From: Balanoglossus misakiensis
Lineage: Eukaryota > Hemichordata
Direction of reading: 5' to 3'
Assembly: GCA_040954595.2 (NCBI GenBank)
Contig: CM082577.2
Location: forward strand, 20,708,001 to 20,772,000
DNA length: 64,000 bases
In this document: in pieces, positions 1 to 10,947 of the stretch
Numbering within the stretch: position 1 is the stretch's first letter
Layout of the letters: the number at the start of each line of letters is the position of its first letter
The notes under the pieces: generated by a model
Told to the model about the DNA's origin: nothing
The model's input: only the letters and a program-made list of their open reading frames with translations
The model's database searches: none
Position numbers and translations under genes: made by a program

Positions 1-38
1 ACGAGAACCGGCTTTTTCTACGTGGTATGGCCGTAGGC
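1..38 (-). rRNA. 5S rRNA, copy 0 (partial at window edge)
   Basis: Only RNA nt 1-38 lie inside the window. The visible part matches the consensus. Confidence 0.9.
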
Positions 39-62
39 GATAGATGGTTGAATTTCTCCTAC

Positions 63-72
63 TATATATAAA
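63..72 (-). promoter_or_regulatory. Expanded TATA-like element upstream of copy 0
   Basis: The usual TTTATAG is lengthened to TTTATATATA, four extra bases at the same site, upstream of the partial edge copy. The same change is seen only once more, at copy 2. Confidence 0.5.
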
Positions 73-302
73 CCTGAATCCTACACCATTGAACACATAG
101 TCCGACTTGGCGAATTTTTGTGGGTAACCGATCGACCTTCCATAGCTTATAAGGCAAGTAGGATAAAAAAATATGGTTTTTTTTTTGTTATGCAAAAAGT
201 GGTTTTACAATTCAGACACTTGCAGAAAGAGGAAGAAACGGACACTTGCGTCAAAAATATTATCCATCAGGCTACTCTTTAATGGAAAAGTTGGAAAAAA
301 TG

Positions 303-422
303 AAGCCTACAGCACGTAGTATTCCCAGGCGGTCTCCCATCCAAGTAGTAACTACGCCCAACGCAGGTTTGCTTCGGTGATCAGACGAGAACCGGCTTAT
401 TCTACGTGGTATGGCCGTAGGC
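303..422 (-). rRNA. 5S rRNA, copy 1
   Basis: G75C and A24T. Its upstream spacer lacks 13 bp just beyond the TATA-like box, giving a 351-bp period. Confidence 0.92.
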
Positions 423-653
423 GAAAGATGGTTGAATTTCTCCTACTATAAACCATTGAACACATAGTCCGACTTGGCTAATTTTTGTGGGTAACCGATC
501 GACCTTCCATAGCTTATAAGGCAAGTAGGATAAAAAAAATAGTGTTTGTTTTGTTTTGCAAAAAGTGGTTTTAAAATTCAGACACTTGCAGAAAGAGGAA
601 GAAACGGACACTTGCGACAAAATATTATCCTTCAGGCTACTCTTTAAAAAATG

Positions 654-773
654 AAGCCTACAGCACGTAGTATTCCCAGGCGGTCTCCCATCCAAGCACT
701 AACTACGCCCAACGCAGGTTTGCTTCGGTGATCAGACGAGAACCGGCTTTTTCTACGTGGTATGGCCGTAGGC
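654..773 (-). rRNA. 5S rRNA, copy 2
   Basis: A77G. Expanded TATA-like box upstream. Confidence 0.93.
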
Positions 774-797
774 GATAGATGGTTGAATTTCTCCTAC

Positions 798-807
798 TAT
801 ATATAAA
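798..807 (-). promoter_or_regulatory. Expanded TATA-like element upstream of copy 2
   Basis: TTTATATATA as upstream of copy 0. Both flanks also share GATAGATGG in place of GAAAGATGG next to the gene, so the two are one lineage. Confidence 0.5.
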
Positions 808-1037
808 CCTGAATCCTACACCATTGAACACATAGTCCGACTTGGCGAATTTTTGTGGGTAACCGATCGACCTTCCATAGCTTATAAGGCAAGTAGGATA
901 AAAAAATATGTTTTTTTTTTTGTTATGCAAAAAGTGGTTTTACAATTCAGACACTTGCAGAAAGAGGAAGAAACGGACACTTGCGACAAAATATTATCCT
1001 TCAGGCTACTCTTTAATGGAAACGTTGGAAAAAAATG

Positions 1038-1157
1038 AAGCCTACAGCACGTAGTATTCCACGGCGGTCTCCCATCCAAGTACTAACTACGCCCAACGCA
1101 GGTTTGCTTCGGTGATCAGACGAGAACCGGCTTTTTCTACGTGGTATGGCCGTAGGC
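1038..1157 (-). rRNA. 5S rRNA, copy 3
   Basis: TG to GT at nt 96-97, the last two bases of the C box. Confidence 0.92.
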
Positions 1158-1399
1158 GAAAGATGGTTGAATTTCTCCTACTATAAACCTGAATCCTACA
1201 CCATTAAACACATAGTCCGACTTGGCTAATTATTGTGGGTAACCGATCGACATTCCATAGCTTATAAGGCAAGTAGGATAAAAAGATATGGTTTGTTTTG
1301 TTCTGCAAAAAGTGGTTTTAGAATTCAGGCACTTTCAGAAAAGGAAGAAACGGACACTTGCCACAAAATATTATCCTTCAGGCTACTCTTTAAAAAATG

Positions 1400-1519
1400 A
1401 AGCCTACAGCATGTAGTATTCCCAGGCGGTCTCCCATCCAAGTACTAACTACGCCCAACGCAGGTTTGCTTCGGTGATCAGACGAGAACCGGCTTTTTCT
1501 ACGTGGTATGGCCGTAGGC
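1400..1519 (-). rRNA. 5S rRNA, copy 4
   Basis: G108A, which opens the C67-G108 pair closing helix IV/V. Confidence 0.93.
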
Positions 1520-1761
1520 GAAAGATGGTTGAATTTCTCCTACTATAAACCTGAATCCTACACCATTAAACACATAGTCCGACTTGGCTAATTATTGTGG
1601 GTAACCGATCGACCTTCCATAGCTTATAAGGCAAGTAGGATAAAAAGATATGGTTTGTTTTGTTCTGCAAAAAGTGGTTTTAGAATTCAGGCACTTTCAG
1701 AAAAGGAAGAAACGGATACTTGCCACAAAATATTATCCTTCAGGCTACTCTTTAAAAAATG

Positions 1762-1881
1762 AAGCCTACAGCACGTAGTATTCCCAGGCGGTCTCCCATC
1801 CAAGTACTAACTACGCCCAACGCAGGTTTGCTTCGGTGATCAGACGAGAACCGGCTTTTTCTACGTGGTATGGCCGTAGGC
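1762..1881 (-). rRNA. 5S ribosomal RNA, copy 5 (consensus reference)
   Basis: 5S rRNA is the small RNA of the large ribosomal subunit; it binds uL18 and uL5 and is made by RNA polymerase III with TFIIIA. This copy shows the consensus: 120 nt from GCCTACGG to GTAGGCTT. Helix I pairs nt 1-6 with 113-118. Helix II pairs 14-21 with 57-65 around a bulged U62. The helix IV/V stem pairs C67-U72 with A103-G108 without mismatch. The C box at nt 80-97 is unaltered. A T-run follows the 3' end and a TATA-like box sits near -30. The RNA ends are set by alignment to known 5S and could shift by one or two nt at the 3' side. Confidence 0.96.
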
Positions 1882-2123
1882 GAAGGATGGTTGAATTTCT
1901 CCTACTATAAATCTAAATCCTACACCATTGAACACATAGTCCGACTTGGCTAATTATTGTGGGTAACCGATCGACCTTCCATAGCTTATAAGGCAAGTAG
2001 GATAAAAAGATATGGTTTGTTTTGTTCTGCAAAAAGTGGTTTTAGAATTCAGGCACTTTCAGAAAAGGAAGAAACGGACACTTGCCACAAAATATTATCC
2101 TTCAGGCTACTCTTTAAAAAATG

Positions 2124-2243
2124 AAGCCAACAGCACGTAGTATTCCCAGGCGGTCTCCCATCCAAGTACTAACTACGCCCAACGCAGGTTTGCTTCGGTG
2201 ATCAGACGAGAACCGGCTTTTTCAACGTGGTATGGCCGTAGGC
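2124..2243 (-). rRNA. 5S rRNA, copy 6
   Basis: A115T (opens a helix I pair) and A20T (opens a helix II pair); less likely to be fully functional. Confidence 0.9.
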
Positions 2244-2500
2244 GAAAGATGGTTGAATTTCTCCTACTATAAACCTGAATCCTACACCATTGAACACATA
2301 GTCCGACTTGGCTAATTTTTGTGGGTAACCGATCGACCTTTCATAGCTTATAAGGCAAGTAGGATCAAAAATATGGTTTGTTTTGTTTTGCAAAAAGTGG
2401 TTTTAAAATTCAGACACTTGCAGAAAGAGGAATAAACGGACACTTGCGTCACAAATATTATCCATCAGGCTACTCTTTAATGGAAAAGTTGGAAAAAATG

Positions 2501-2620
2501 AAGCCTACAGCACGTAGTATTCCCAGGCGGTCTCCCATCCAAGTACTAACAACGCCCAACGCAGGTTTGCTTCGGTGATCAGACGAGAACCGGCTTATTC
2601 TACGTGGTATGGCCGTAGGC
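2501..2620 (-). rRNA. 5S rRNA, copy 7
   Basis: A70T (helix IV/V mismatch) and A24T. Confidence 0.92.
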
Positions 2621-2875
2621 GAAAGATGGTTGAATTTCTCCTACTATAAACCTGAATCCTACACCATTGAACACATAGTCCGACTTGGCTAATTTTTGTG
2701 GGTAACCGATCGACCTTCCATAGCTTATAAGGCAAGTGGGATAAAATATGGTTTGTTTTGTTTTGCAAAAAGTGGTTTTAAAATTCAGACACTTGCAGAA
2801 AGAGGAAGAAACGGGCACTTGCGACAAAAATATTATCCATCAGGCTACTCTTTAATGGAAACGTTGGAAAAAATG

Positions 2876-2995
2876 AAGCCTACAGCACGTAGTATTCCCA
2901 GGCGGTCTCCCATCCAAGTACTAACTACGCCCAACGCAGGTTTGCTTCGGTGATCAGACGAGAACCGGCTTTTTCTACGTGGTATGGCCGTAGGC
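2876..2995 (-). rRNA. 5S rRNA, copy 8
   Basis: Consensus gene; 378-bp period to the next gene. Confidence 0.95.
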
Positions 2996-3253
2996 GAAGG
3001 ATGGTTGAATTTCTCCTACTATAAACCTAAATCCTACACCATTGAACACATAGTCCGACTTGGCTAATTTTTGTGGGTAACCGATCGACCTTCCATAGCT
3101 TATAAGGCAAGTAGGATCAAAAAATATGTTTTGTTTTGTTTTGCAAAAAGTGGTTTTAAAATTCAGACACATGCAGAAAGAGGAAGAAACGGACACTTGC
3201 GACAAAATATTATCCTTCAGGCTAATCTTTAATGGAAACGTTGGAAAAAATTG

Positions 3254-3373
3254 AAGCCTACAGCACGTAGTATTCCCAGGCGGTCTCCCATCCAAGTACT
3301 AACTACGCCCAACGCAGGTTTGCTTCGGTGATCAGACGAGAACCGGCTTATTCTACGTGGTATGGCCGTAGGC
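3254..3373 (-). rRNA. 5S rRNA, copy 9
   Basis: A24T only. Confidence 0.95.
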
Positions 3374-3607
3374 GAAAGATGGTTGAATTTCTCCTACTAT
3401 AAACCTGAATCCTACACCATTGAACACATAGTCCGACTTGGCTAATTATTGTGGGTAACCGATCGACCTTCCATAGCTTATAAGGCAAGTAGGATAAAAA
3501 GATATGGTTTGTTTTGTTCTGCAAAAAGTGGTTTTAGAATTCAGGAACTTTCAGAAAAGGAAGAAACGGATACTTGCCACAAAATATTATCCTTCAGGCT
3601 ACTCTTT

Positions 3608-3613
3608 AAAAAA
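3608..3613 (-). terminator. Pol III T-run terminator (representative, copy 10)
   Basis: The minus strand has T6 starting three nt after the TT that ends the 120-nt gene (GGCTTCATTTTTT). Most units have five to nine T here, as CATTT..., CAATTT... or CATGTTTTT. Pol III normally needs four or more T. Confidence 0.8.
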
Positions 3614-3638
3614 TGAAGCCTACAGCACGTAGTATTCC

Positions 3639-3656
3639 CAGGCGGTCTCCCATCCA
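3639..3656 (-). promoter_or_regulatory. Internal C box, RNA nt 80-97 (representative, copy 10)
   Basis: The minus strand reads TGGATGGGAGACCGCCTG, identical to the vertebrate 5S C box that TFIIIA contacts. This is the most conserved stretch of the unit. Exceptions are copies with changes at nt 81, 87, 90, 93 or 96-97. Confidence 0.85.
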
Positions 3657-3671
3657 AGTACTAACTACGCC

Positions 3672-3686
3672 CAACGCAGGTTTGCT
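3672..3686 (-). promoter_or_regulatory. Internal A-box region, RNA nt 50-64 (representative, copy 10)
   Basis: The minus strand reads AGCAAACCTGCGTTG at the place of the 5S A box. It keeps the AGC start but differs from the vertebrate version over nt 55-62, where helix II has been rebuilt. The assignment rests on gap-free alignment of the 120-nt gene. Confidence 0.7.
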
Positions 3687-3735
3687 TCGGTGATCAGACG
3701 AGAACCGGCTTTTTCTACGTGGTATGGCCGTAGGC

Positions 3736-3977
3736 GAAGGATGGTTGAATTTCTCCTACTATAAACCTAAATCCTACACCATTGAACACATAGTCCGACT
3801 TGGCTAATTATTGTTGGTAACCGATCGACCTTCCATAGCTTATAAGGCAAGTAGGATAAAAAGATATGGTTTGTTTTGTTCTGCAAAAAGTGGTTTTAGA
3901 ATTCAGGCACTTTCAGAAAAGGAAGAAACGGACACTTGCCACAAAATATTATCCTTCAGGCTACTCTTTAAAAAATG
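3736..3977. repeat. Representative short intergenic spacer (242 bp)
   Basis: Spacer upstream of copy 10. Plus-strand marks of the short family are TAATTATTGTGGG, GATAAAAAGATATGG, TTTTGTTCTGC, AGAATTCAGGCACTTTCAG, ACTTGCCAC and a gene-proximal CTCTTTAAAAAATG that lacks the TGGAAACGTTGGAA block. The only elements I can name are the TATA-like box next to gene 10 and the T-run serving gene 11. Confidence 0.9.
3759..3765 (-). promoter_or_regulatory. TATA-like element at -30 to -24 (representative, copy 10)
   Basis: The minus strand reads TTTATAG, 24-30 nt upstream of RNA nt 1. The element is present upstream of nearly every intact gene. One subtype reads TTTATATT instead (for example copies 11, 13, 14, 16, 24, 45, 47, 79 and 81). 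TATA-like boxes near -30 assist TFIIIB placement at 5S genes in several eukaryotes; that role here is inferred from position. Confidence 0.6.
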
Positions 3978-4097
3978 AAGCCTACAGCACGTAGTATTCC
4001 CAGGCGGTCTCCCATCCAAGTACTAACTACGCCCAACGCAGGTTTGCTTCGGTGATCAGACGAGAACCGGCTTTTTCTACGTGGTATGGCCGTAGGC
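3978..4097 (-). rRNA. 5S rRNA, copy 11
   Basis: Consensus gene with the TTTATATT upstream variant. Confidence 0.95.
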
Positions 4098-4339
4098 GAA
4101 AGATGGTTGAATTTCTCCTAATATAAACCTGAATCCTACACCATTAAACACATAGTCCGACTTGGCTAATTATTGTGGGTAACCGATCGACCTTCCATAG
4201 CTTATAAGGCAAGTAGGATAAACAGATATGGTTTGTTTTATTCTGCAAAAAGTGGTTTTAGAATTCAGGCACTTTCAGAAAAGGAAGAAACGGACACTTG
4301 CCACAAAATATTATCCTTCAGGCTACTCTTTAAAAAATG

Positions 4340-4459
4340 AAGCCTACAGCACGTAGTATTCCCAGGCGGTCTCCCATCTAATTACTAACTACGCTCAACG
4401 CAGGTTTGCTTCGGTGATCAGACGAGAACCGGATTTTTCTACGTGGTATGGCCGTAGGC
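4340..4459 (-). rRNA. 5S rRNA, copy 12
   Basis: G81A, C78A, G65A and G27T; G81A lies in the C box and G65A weakens helix II. Confidence 0.9.
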
Positions 4460-4701
4460 GAAGGATGGTTGAATTTCTCCTACTATAAACCTAAATCCTA
4501 CACCATTGAACACATAGTCCGACTTGGCTAATTATTGTGGGTAACCGATCGACCTTCCATAGCTTATAAGGCAAGTAGGATAAAAAGATATGGTTTGTTT
4601 TGTTCTGCAAAAAGTGGTTTTAGAATTCAGGCACTTTCAGAAAAGGAAGAAACGGACACTTGCCACAAAATATTATCCTTCAGGCTACTCTTTAAAAAAT
4701 G

Positions 4702-4821
4702 AAGCCTACAGCACGTAGTATTCCCAGGCGGTCTCCCATCCAAGTACTAACTACGCCCAACGCAGGTTTGCTTCGGTGATCAGACGAGAACCGGCTTTTT
4801 CTACGTGGTATGGCCGTAGGC
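4702..4821 (-). rRNA. 5S rRNA, copy 13
   Basis: Consensus gene; TTTATATT upstream. Confidence 0.95.
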
Positions 4822-5063
4822 GAAAGATGGTTGAATTTCTCCTAATATAAACCTGAATCCTACACCATTAAACACATAGTCCGACTTGGCTAATTATTGT
4901 GGGTAACCGATCGACCTTCCATAGCTTATAAGGCAAGTAGGATAAACAGATATGGTTTGTTTTATTCTGCAAAAAGTGGTTTTAGAATTCAGGCACTTTC
5001 AGAAAAGGAAGAAACGGACACTTGCCACAAAATATTATCCTTCAGGCTACTCTTTAAAAAATG

Positions 5064-5183
5064 AAGCCTACAGCACGTAGTATTCCCAGGCGGTCTCCCA
5101 TCCAAGTACTAACTACGCCCAACGCAGGTTTGCTTCGGTGATCAGACGAGAACCGGCTTTTTCTACGTGGTATGGCCGTAGGC
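5064..5183 (-). rRNA. 5S rRNA, copy 14
   Basis: Consensus gene; second of two adjacent TTTATATT-type units. Confidence 0.95.
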
Positions 5184-5425
5184 GAAAGATGGTTGAATTT
5201 CTCCTAATATAAACCTGAATCCTACACCATTAAACACATAGTCCGACTTGGCTAATTATTGTGGGTAACCGATCGACCTTCCATAGCTTATAAGGCAAGT
5301 AGGATAAACAGATATGGTTTGTTTTATTCTGCAAAAAGTGGTTTTAGAATTCAGGCACTTTCAGAAAAGGAAGAAACGGACACTTGCCACAAAATATTAT
5401 CCTTCAGGCTACTCTTTAAAAAATG

Positions 5426-5545
5426 AAGCCTACAGCACGTAGTATTCCCAGGCGGTCTCCCATCTAATTACTAACTACGCTCAACGCAGGTTTGCTTCGG
5501 TGATCAGACGAGAACCGGATTTTTCTACGTGGTATGGCCGTAGGC
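5426..5545 (-). rRNA. 5S rRNA, copy 15
   Basis: Same four changes as copy 12 (G81A, C78A, G65A, G27T). Confidence 0.9.
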
Positions 5546-5787
5546 GAAGGATGGTTGAATTTCTCCTACTATAAACCTAAATCCTACACCATTGAACACA
5601 TAGTCCGACTTGGCTAATTATTGTGGGTAACCGATCGACCTTCCATAGCTTATAAGGCAAGTAGGATAAAAAGATATGGTTTGTTTTGTTCTGCAAAAAG
5701 TGGTTTTAGAATTCAGGCACTTTCAGAAAAGGAAGAAACGGACACTTGCCACAAAATATTATCCTTCAGGCTACTCTTTAAAAAATG

Positions 5788-5907
5788 AAGCCTACAGCAC
5801 GTAGTATTCCCAGGCGGTCTCCCATCCAAGTACTAACTACGCCCAACGCAGGTTTGCTTCGGTGATCAGACGAGAACCGGCTTTTTCTACGTGGTATGGC
5901 CGTAGGC
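5788..5907 (-). rRNA. 5S rRNA, copy 16
   Basis: Consensus gene; TTTATATT upstream. Confidence 0.95.
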
Positions 5908-6149
5908 GAAAGATGGTTGAATTTCTCCTAATATAAACCTGAATCCTACACCATTAAACACATAGTCCGACTTGGCTAATTATTGTGGGTAACCGATCGA
6001 CCTTCCATAGCTTATAAGGCAAGTAGGATAAACAGATATGGTTTGTTTTATTCTGCAAAAAGTGGTTTTAGAATTCAGGCACTTTCAGAAAAGGAAGAAA
6101 CGGACACTTGCCACAAAATATTATCCTTCAGGCTACTCTTTAAAAAATG

Positions 6150-6269
6150 AAGCCTACAGCACGTAGTATTCCCAGGCGGTCTCCCATCCAATTACTAACT
6201 ACGCTCAACGCAGGTTTGCTTCGGTGATCAGACGAGAACCGGCTTTTTCTACGTGGTATGGCCGTAGGC
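6150..6269 (-). rRNA. 5S rRNA, copy 17
   Basis: C78A and G65A without G81A. Confidence 0.92.
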
Positions 6270-6526
6270 GAAGGATGGTTGAATTTCTCCTACTATAAAC
6301 CTAAATCCTACACCATTGAACACATAGTCCGACTTGGCTAATTATTGTGGGTAACCGATCGACCTTCCATAGCTTATAAGGCAAGTAGGATAAAAAAATA
6401 TGGTTTGTTTTGTTTTGCAAAAAGTGGTTTTAAAATTCAGACACTTGCAGAAAGAGGAAGAAACGGACACTTGCGACAAAATATTATCCTTCAGGCTACT
6501 CTTTAATGGAAACGTTGGAAAAAATG

Positions 6527-6646
6527 AAGCCTACAGCACGTAGTATTCCCAGGCGGTCTCCCATCCAAGTACTAACTACGCCCAACGCAGGTTTGCTTCG
6601 GTGATCAGACGAGAACCGGCTTATTTTACGTGGTATGGCCGTAGGC
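6527..6646 (-). rRNA. 5S rRNA, copy 18
   Basis: A24T and G21A; first member of the 8-unit block. Confidence 0.93.
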
Positions 6647-6904
6647 GAAAGATGGTTGAATTTCTCCTACTATAAACATGAATCCTAAACCATTGAACAC
6701 ATAGTCCGACTTGGCTAATTTTTGTGGGTAACCGATCGACCTTCCATAGCTTATAAGGCAAGTAGGATAAAAAAATATGGTTTGTTTTGTTTTGCAAAAA
6801 GTGGTTTTAAAATTCAGACACTTGCAGAAAGAGGAAGAAACGAACACTTGCGACAAAATATTATCCTTCAGGCTACTCTTTAATGGAAACGTTGGAAAAA
6901 AATG

Positions 6905-7024
6905 AAGCCTACAGCACGTAGTATTCCACGGCGGTCTCCCATCCAAGTACTAACTACGCCCAACGCAGGTTTGCTTCGGTGATCAGACGAGAACCGGCTT
7001 TTTCTACGTGGTATGGCCGTAGGC
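6905..7024 (-). rRNA. 5S rRNA, copy 19
   Basis: TG96-97GT. The spacer to its left carries GAACAC for GGACAC. Confidence 0.92.
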
Positions 7025-7266
7025 GAAAGATGGTTGAATTTCTCCTACTATAAACCTGAATCCTACACCATTAAACACATAGTCCGACTTGGCTAATTAT
7101 TGTGGGTAACCGATCGACCTTCCATAGCTTATAAGGCAAGTAGGATAAAAAGATATGGTTTGTTTTGTTCTGCAAAAAGTGGTTTTAGAATTCAGGCACT
7201 TTCAGAAAAGGAAGAAACGGACACTTGCCACAAAATATTATCCTTCAGGCTACTCTTTAAAAAATG

Positions 7267-7386
7267 AAGCCTACAGCACATAGTATTCCCAGGCGGTCTC
7301 CCATCCAAGTACTAACTACGCCCAACGCAGGTTTGCTTCGGTGATCAGACGAGAACCGGCTTTTTCTACGTGGTATGGCCGTAGGC
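7267..7386 (-). rRNA. 5S rRNA, copy 20
   Basis: C107T, giving a G68-U107 wobble in helix IV/V. Confidence 0.94.
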
Positions 7387-7628
7387 GAAAGATGGTTGAA
7401 TTTCTCCTACTATAAACCTGAATCCTACACCATTAAACACATAGTCCGACTTGGCTAATTATTGTGGGTAACCGATCGACCTTCCATAGCTTATAAGGCA
7501 AGTAGGATAAAAAGATATGGTTTGTTTTGTTCTGCAAAAAGTGGTTTTAGAATTCAGGCACTTTCAGAAAAGGAAGAAACGGACACTTGCCACAAAATAT
7601 TATCCTTCAGGCTACTCTTTAAAAAATG

Positions 7629-7748
7629 AAGCCTACAGCACGTAGTATTCCCAGGCGGTCTCCCATCCAAGTACTAACTACGCCCAACGCAGGTTTGCTT
7701 CGGTGATCAGACGAGAACCGGCTTTTTCTACGTGGTATGGCCGTAGGC
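7629..7748 (-). rRNA. 5S rRNA, copy 21
   Basis: Consensus gene. Confidence 0.95.
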
Positions 7749-8006
7749 GAAGGATGGTTGAATTTCTCCTACTATAAACCTAAATCCTACACCATTGAAC
7801 ACATAGTCCGACTTGGCTAATTTTTGTGGGTAACCGATCGACCTTCCATAGCTTATAAGGCAAGTAGGATCAAAAAATATGGTTTGTTTTGTTTTGCAAA
7901 AAGTGGTTTTAAAATTCAGACACTTGCAGAAAGAGGAAGAAACGGACACTTGCGACAAAATATTATCCTTCAGGCTAATCTTTAATGGAAACGTTGGAAA
8001 AAATTG

Positions 8007-8126
8007 AAGCCTACAGCACGTAGTATTCCCAGGCGGTCTCCCATCCAAGTACTAACTACGCCCAACGCAGGTTTGCTTCGGTGATCAGACGAGAACCGGC
8101 TTATTCTACGTGGTATGGCCGTAGGC
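8007..8126 (-). rRNA. 5S rRNA, copy 22
   Basis: A24T. Confidence 0.95.
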
Positions 8127-8368
8127 GAAAGATGGTTGAATTTCTCCTACTATAAACCTGAATCCTACACCATTGAACACATAGTCCGACTTGGCTAATT
8201 ATTGTGGGTAACCGATCGACCTTCCATAGCTTATAAGGCAAGTAGGATAAAAAGATATGGTTTGTTTTGTTCTGCAAAAAGTGGTTTTAGAATTCAGGCA
8301 CTTTCAGAAAAGGAAGAAACGGATACTTGCCACAAAATATTATCCTTCAGGCTACTCTTTAAAAAATG

Positions 8369-8488
8369 AAGCCTACAGCACGTAGTATTCCCAGGCGGTC
8401 TCCCATCTAATTACTAACTACGCTCAACGCAGGTTTGCTTCGGTGATCAGACGAGAACCGGCTTTTTCTACGTGGTATGGCCGTAGGC
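8369..8488 (-). rRNA. 5S rRNA, copy 23
   Basis: G81A, C78A and G65A; one base is missing in the upstream flank (361-bp period). Confidence 0.91.
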
Positions 8489-8729
8489 GAAGGATGGTTG
8501 ATTTCTCCTACTATAAACCTAAATCCTACACCATTGAACACATAGTCCGACTTGGCTAATTATTGTGGGTAACCGATCGACCTTCCATAGCTTATAAGGC
8601 AAGTAGGATAAAAAGATATGGTTTGTTTTGTTCTGCAAAAAGTGGTTTTAGAATTCAGGCACTTTCAGAAAAGGAAGAAACGGACACTTGCCACAAAATA
8701 TTATCCTTCAGGCTACTCTTTAAAAAATG

Positions 8730-8849
8730 AAGCCTACAGCACGTAGTATTCCCAGGCGGTCTCCCATCCAAGTACTAACTACGCCCAACGCAGGTTTGCT
8801 TCGGTGATCAGACGAGAACCGGCTTTTTCTACGTGGTATGGCCGTAGGC
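8730..8849 (-). rRNA. 5S rRNA, copy 24
   Basis: Consensus gene; TTTATATT upstream. Confidence 0.95.
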
Positions 8850-9091
8850 GAAAGATGGTTGAATTTCTCCTAATATAAACCTGAATCCTACACCATTAAA
8901 CACATAGTCCGACTTGGCTAATTATTGTGGGTAACCGATCGACCTTCCATAGCTTATAAGGCAAGTAGGATAAACAGATATGGTTTGTTTTATTCTGCAA
9001 AAAGTGGTTTTAGAATTCAGGCACTTTCAGAAAAGGAAGAAACGGACACTTGCCACAAAATATTATCCTTCAGGCTACTCTTTAAAAAATG

Positions 9092-9211
9092 AAGCCTACA
9101 GCACGTAGTATTCCCAGGCGGTCTCCCATCCAATTACTAACTACGCTCAACGCAGGTTTGCTTCGGTGATCAGACGAGAACCGGCTTTTTCTACGTGGTA
9201 TGGCCGTAGGC
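9092..9211 (-). rRNA. 5S rRNA, copy 25
   Basis: C78A and G65A. Confidence 0.92.
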
Positions 9212-9467
9212 GAAGGATGGTTGAATTTCTCCTACTATAAACCTAAATCCTACACCATTGAACACATAGTCCGACTTGGCTAATTATTGTGGGTAACCGA
9301 TCGACCTTCCATAGCTTATAAGGCAAGTAGGATAAAAAATATGGTTTGTTTTGTTTTGCAAAAAGTGGTTTTAAAATTCAGACACTTGCAGAAAGAGGAA
9401 GAAACGGACACTTGCGACAAAATATTATCCTTCAGGCTACTCTTTAATGGAAACGTTGGAAAAAATG

Positions 9468-9587
9468 AAGCCTACAGCACGTAGTATTCCCAGGCGGTCT
9501 CCCATCCAAGTACTAACTACGCCCAACGCAGGTTTGCTTCGGTGATCGGACGAGAACCGGCTTATTTTACGTGGTATGGCCGTAGGC
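9468..9587 (-). rRNA. 5S rRNA, copy 26
   Basis: T40C, A24T and G21A; opens the second 8-unit block. Confidence 0.92.
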
Positions 9588-9845
9588 GAAAGATGGTTGA
9601 ATTTCTCCTACTATAAACATGAATCCTAAACCATTGAACACATAGTCCGACTTGGCTAATTTTTGTGGGTAACCGATCGACCTTCCATAGCTTATAAGGC
9701 AAGTAGGATAAAAAAATATGGTTTGTTTTGTTTTGCAAAAAGTGGTTTTAAAATTCAGACACTTGCAGAAAGAGGAAGAAACGAACACTTGCGACAAAAT
9801 ATTATCCTTCAGGCTACTCTTTAATGGAAACGTTGGAAAAAAATG

Positions 9846-9965
9846 AAGCCTACAGCACGTAGTATTCCACGGCGGTCTCCCATCCAAGTACTAACTACGC
9901 CCAACGCAGGTTTGCTTCGGTGATCAGACGAGAACCGGCTTTTTCTACGTGGTATGGCCGTAGGC
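9846..9965 (-). rRNA. 5S rRNA, copy 27
   Basis: TG96-97GT; counterpart of copy 19. Confidence 0.92.
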
Positions 9966-10207
9966 GAAAGATGGTTGAATTTCTCCTACTATAAACCTGA
10001 ATCCTACACCATTAAACACATAGTCCGACTTGGCTAATTATTGTGGGTAACCGATCGACCTTCCATAGCTTATAAGGCAAGTAGGATAAAAAGATATGGT
10101 TTGTTTTGTTCTGCAAAAAGTGGTTTTAGAATTCAGGCACTTTCAGAAAAGGAAGAAACGGACACTTGCCACAAAATATTATCCTTCAGGCTACTCTTTA
10201 AAAAATG

Positions 10208-10327
10208 AAGCCTACAGCACATAGTATTCCCAGGCGGTCTCCCATCCAAGTACTAACTACGCCCAACGCAGGTTTGCTTCGGTGATCAGACGAGAACCGG
10301 CTTTTTCTACGTGGTATGGCCGTAGGC
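10208..10327 (-). rRNA. 5S rRNA, copy 28
   Basis: C107T; counterpart of copy 20. Confidence 0.94.
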
Positions 10328-10569
10328 GAAAGATGGTTGAATTTCTCCTACTATAAACCTGAATCCTACACCATTAAACACATAGTCCGACTTGGCTAAT
10401 TATTGTGGGTAACCGATCGACCTTCCATAGCTTATAAGGCAAGTAGGATAAAAAGATATGGTTTGTTTTGTTCTGCAAAAAGTGGTTTTAGAATTCAGGC
10501 ACTTTCAGAAAAGGAAGAAACGGACACTTGCCACAAAATATTATCCTTCAGGCTACTCTTTAAAAAATG

Positions 10570-10689
10570 AAGCCTACAGCACGTAGTATTCCCAGGCGGT
10601 CTCCCATCCAAGTACTAACTACGCCCAACGCAGGTTTGCTTCGGTGATCAGACGAGAACCGGCTTTTTCTACGTGGTATGGCCGTAGGC
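10570..10689 (-). rRNA. 5S rRNA, copy 29
   Basis: Consensus gene. Confidence 0.95.
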
Positions 10690-10947
10690 GAAGGATGGTT
10701 GAATTTCTCCTACTATAAACCTAAATCCTACACCATTGAACACATAGTCCGACTTGGCTAATTTTTGTGGGTAACCGATCGACCTTCCATAGCTTATAAG
10801 GCAAGTAGGATCAAAAAATATGGTTTGTTTTGTTTTGCAAAAAGTGGTTTTAAAATTCAGACACTTGCAGAAAGAGGAAGAAACGGACACTTGCGACAAA
10901 ATATTATCCTTCAGGCTAATCTTTAATGGAAACGTTGGAAAAAATTG

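Larger units (their letters stand above)
3616..3735 (-). rRNA. 5S rRNA, copy 10
   Basis: Consensus gene; used above for the representative promoter and terminator positions. Confidence 0.95.
6527..9467. repeat. 8-unit higher-order block, first copy (2,941 bp)
   Basis: Holds copies 18-25, whose order of gene variants (A24T+G21A; TG96-97GT; C107T; consensus; A24T; and so on) is repeated by copies 26-33. Confidence 0.8.

Noticed and set aside
1240-1262. GATCGA/CGATCG palindrome in each spacer as a possible regulator or origin site.
   Set aside because: It is a 6-bp palindrome found once per unit with no flanking symmetry; there is nothing to tie it to a function.
2281-2360. AATTTTTGTGGG on the plus strand, resembling an Sm-site, which raised the idea of a spliced-leader or snRNA gene in the spacer as in some 5S arrays.
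   Set aside because: The short spacer family reads AATTATTG and other units have TTTTTTTGGG, so the site is not kept. I found no convincing leader with a splice donor or terminator on that strand.
3276-3300. Bacterial 5S or mitochondrial origin.
   Set aside because: The C box TGGATGGGAGACCGCCTG, 120-nt length and T-run terminator are those of a eukaryotic nuclear 5S gene.
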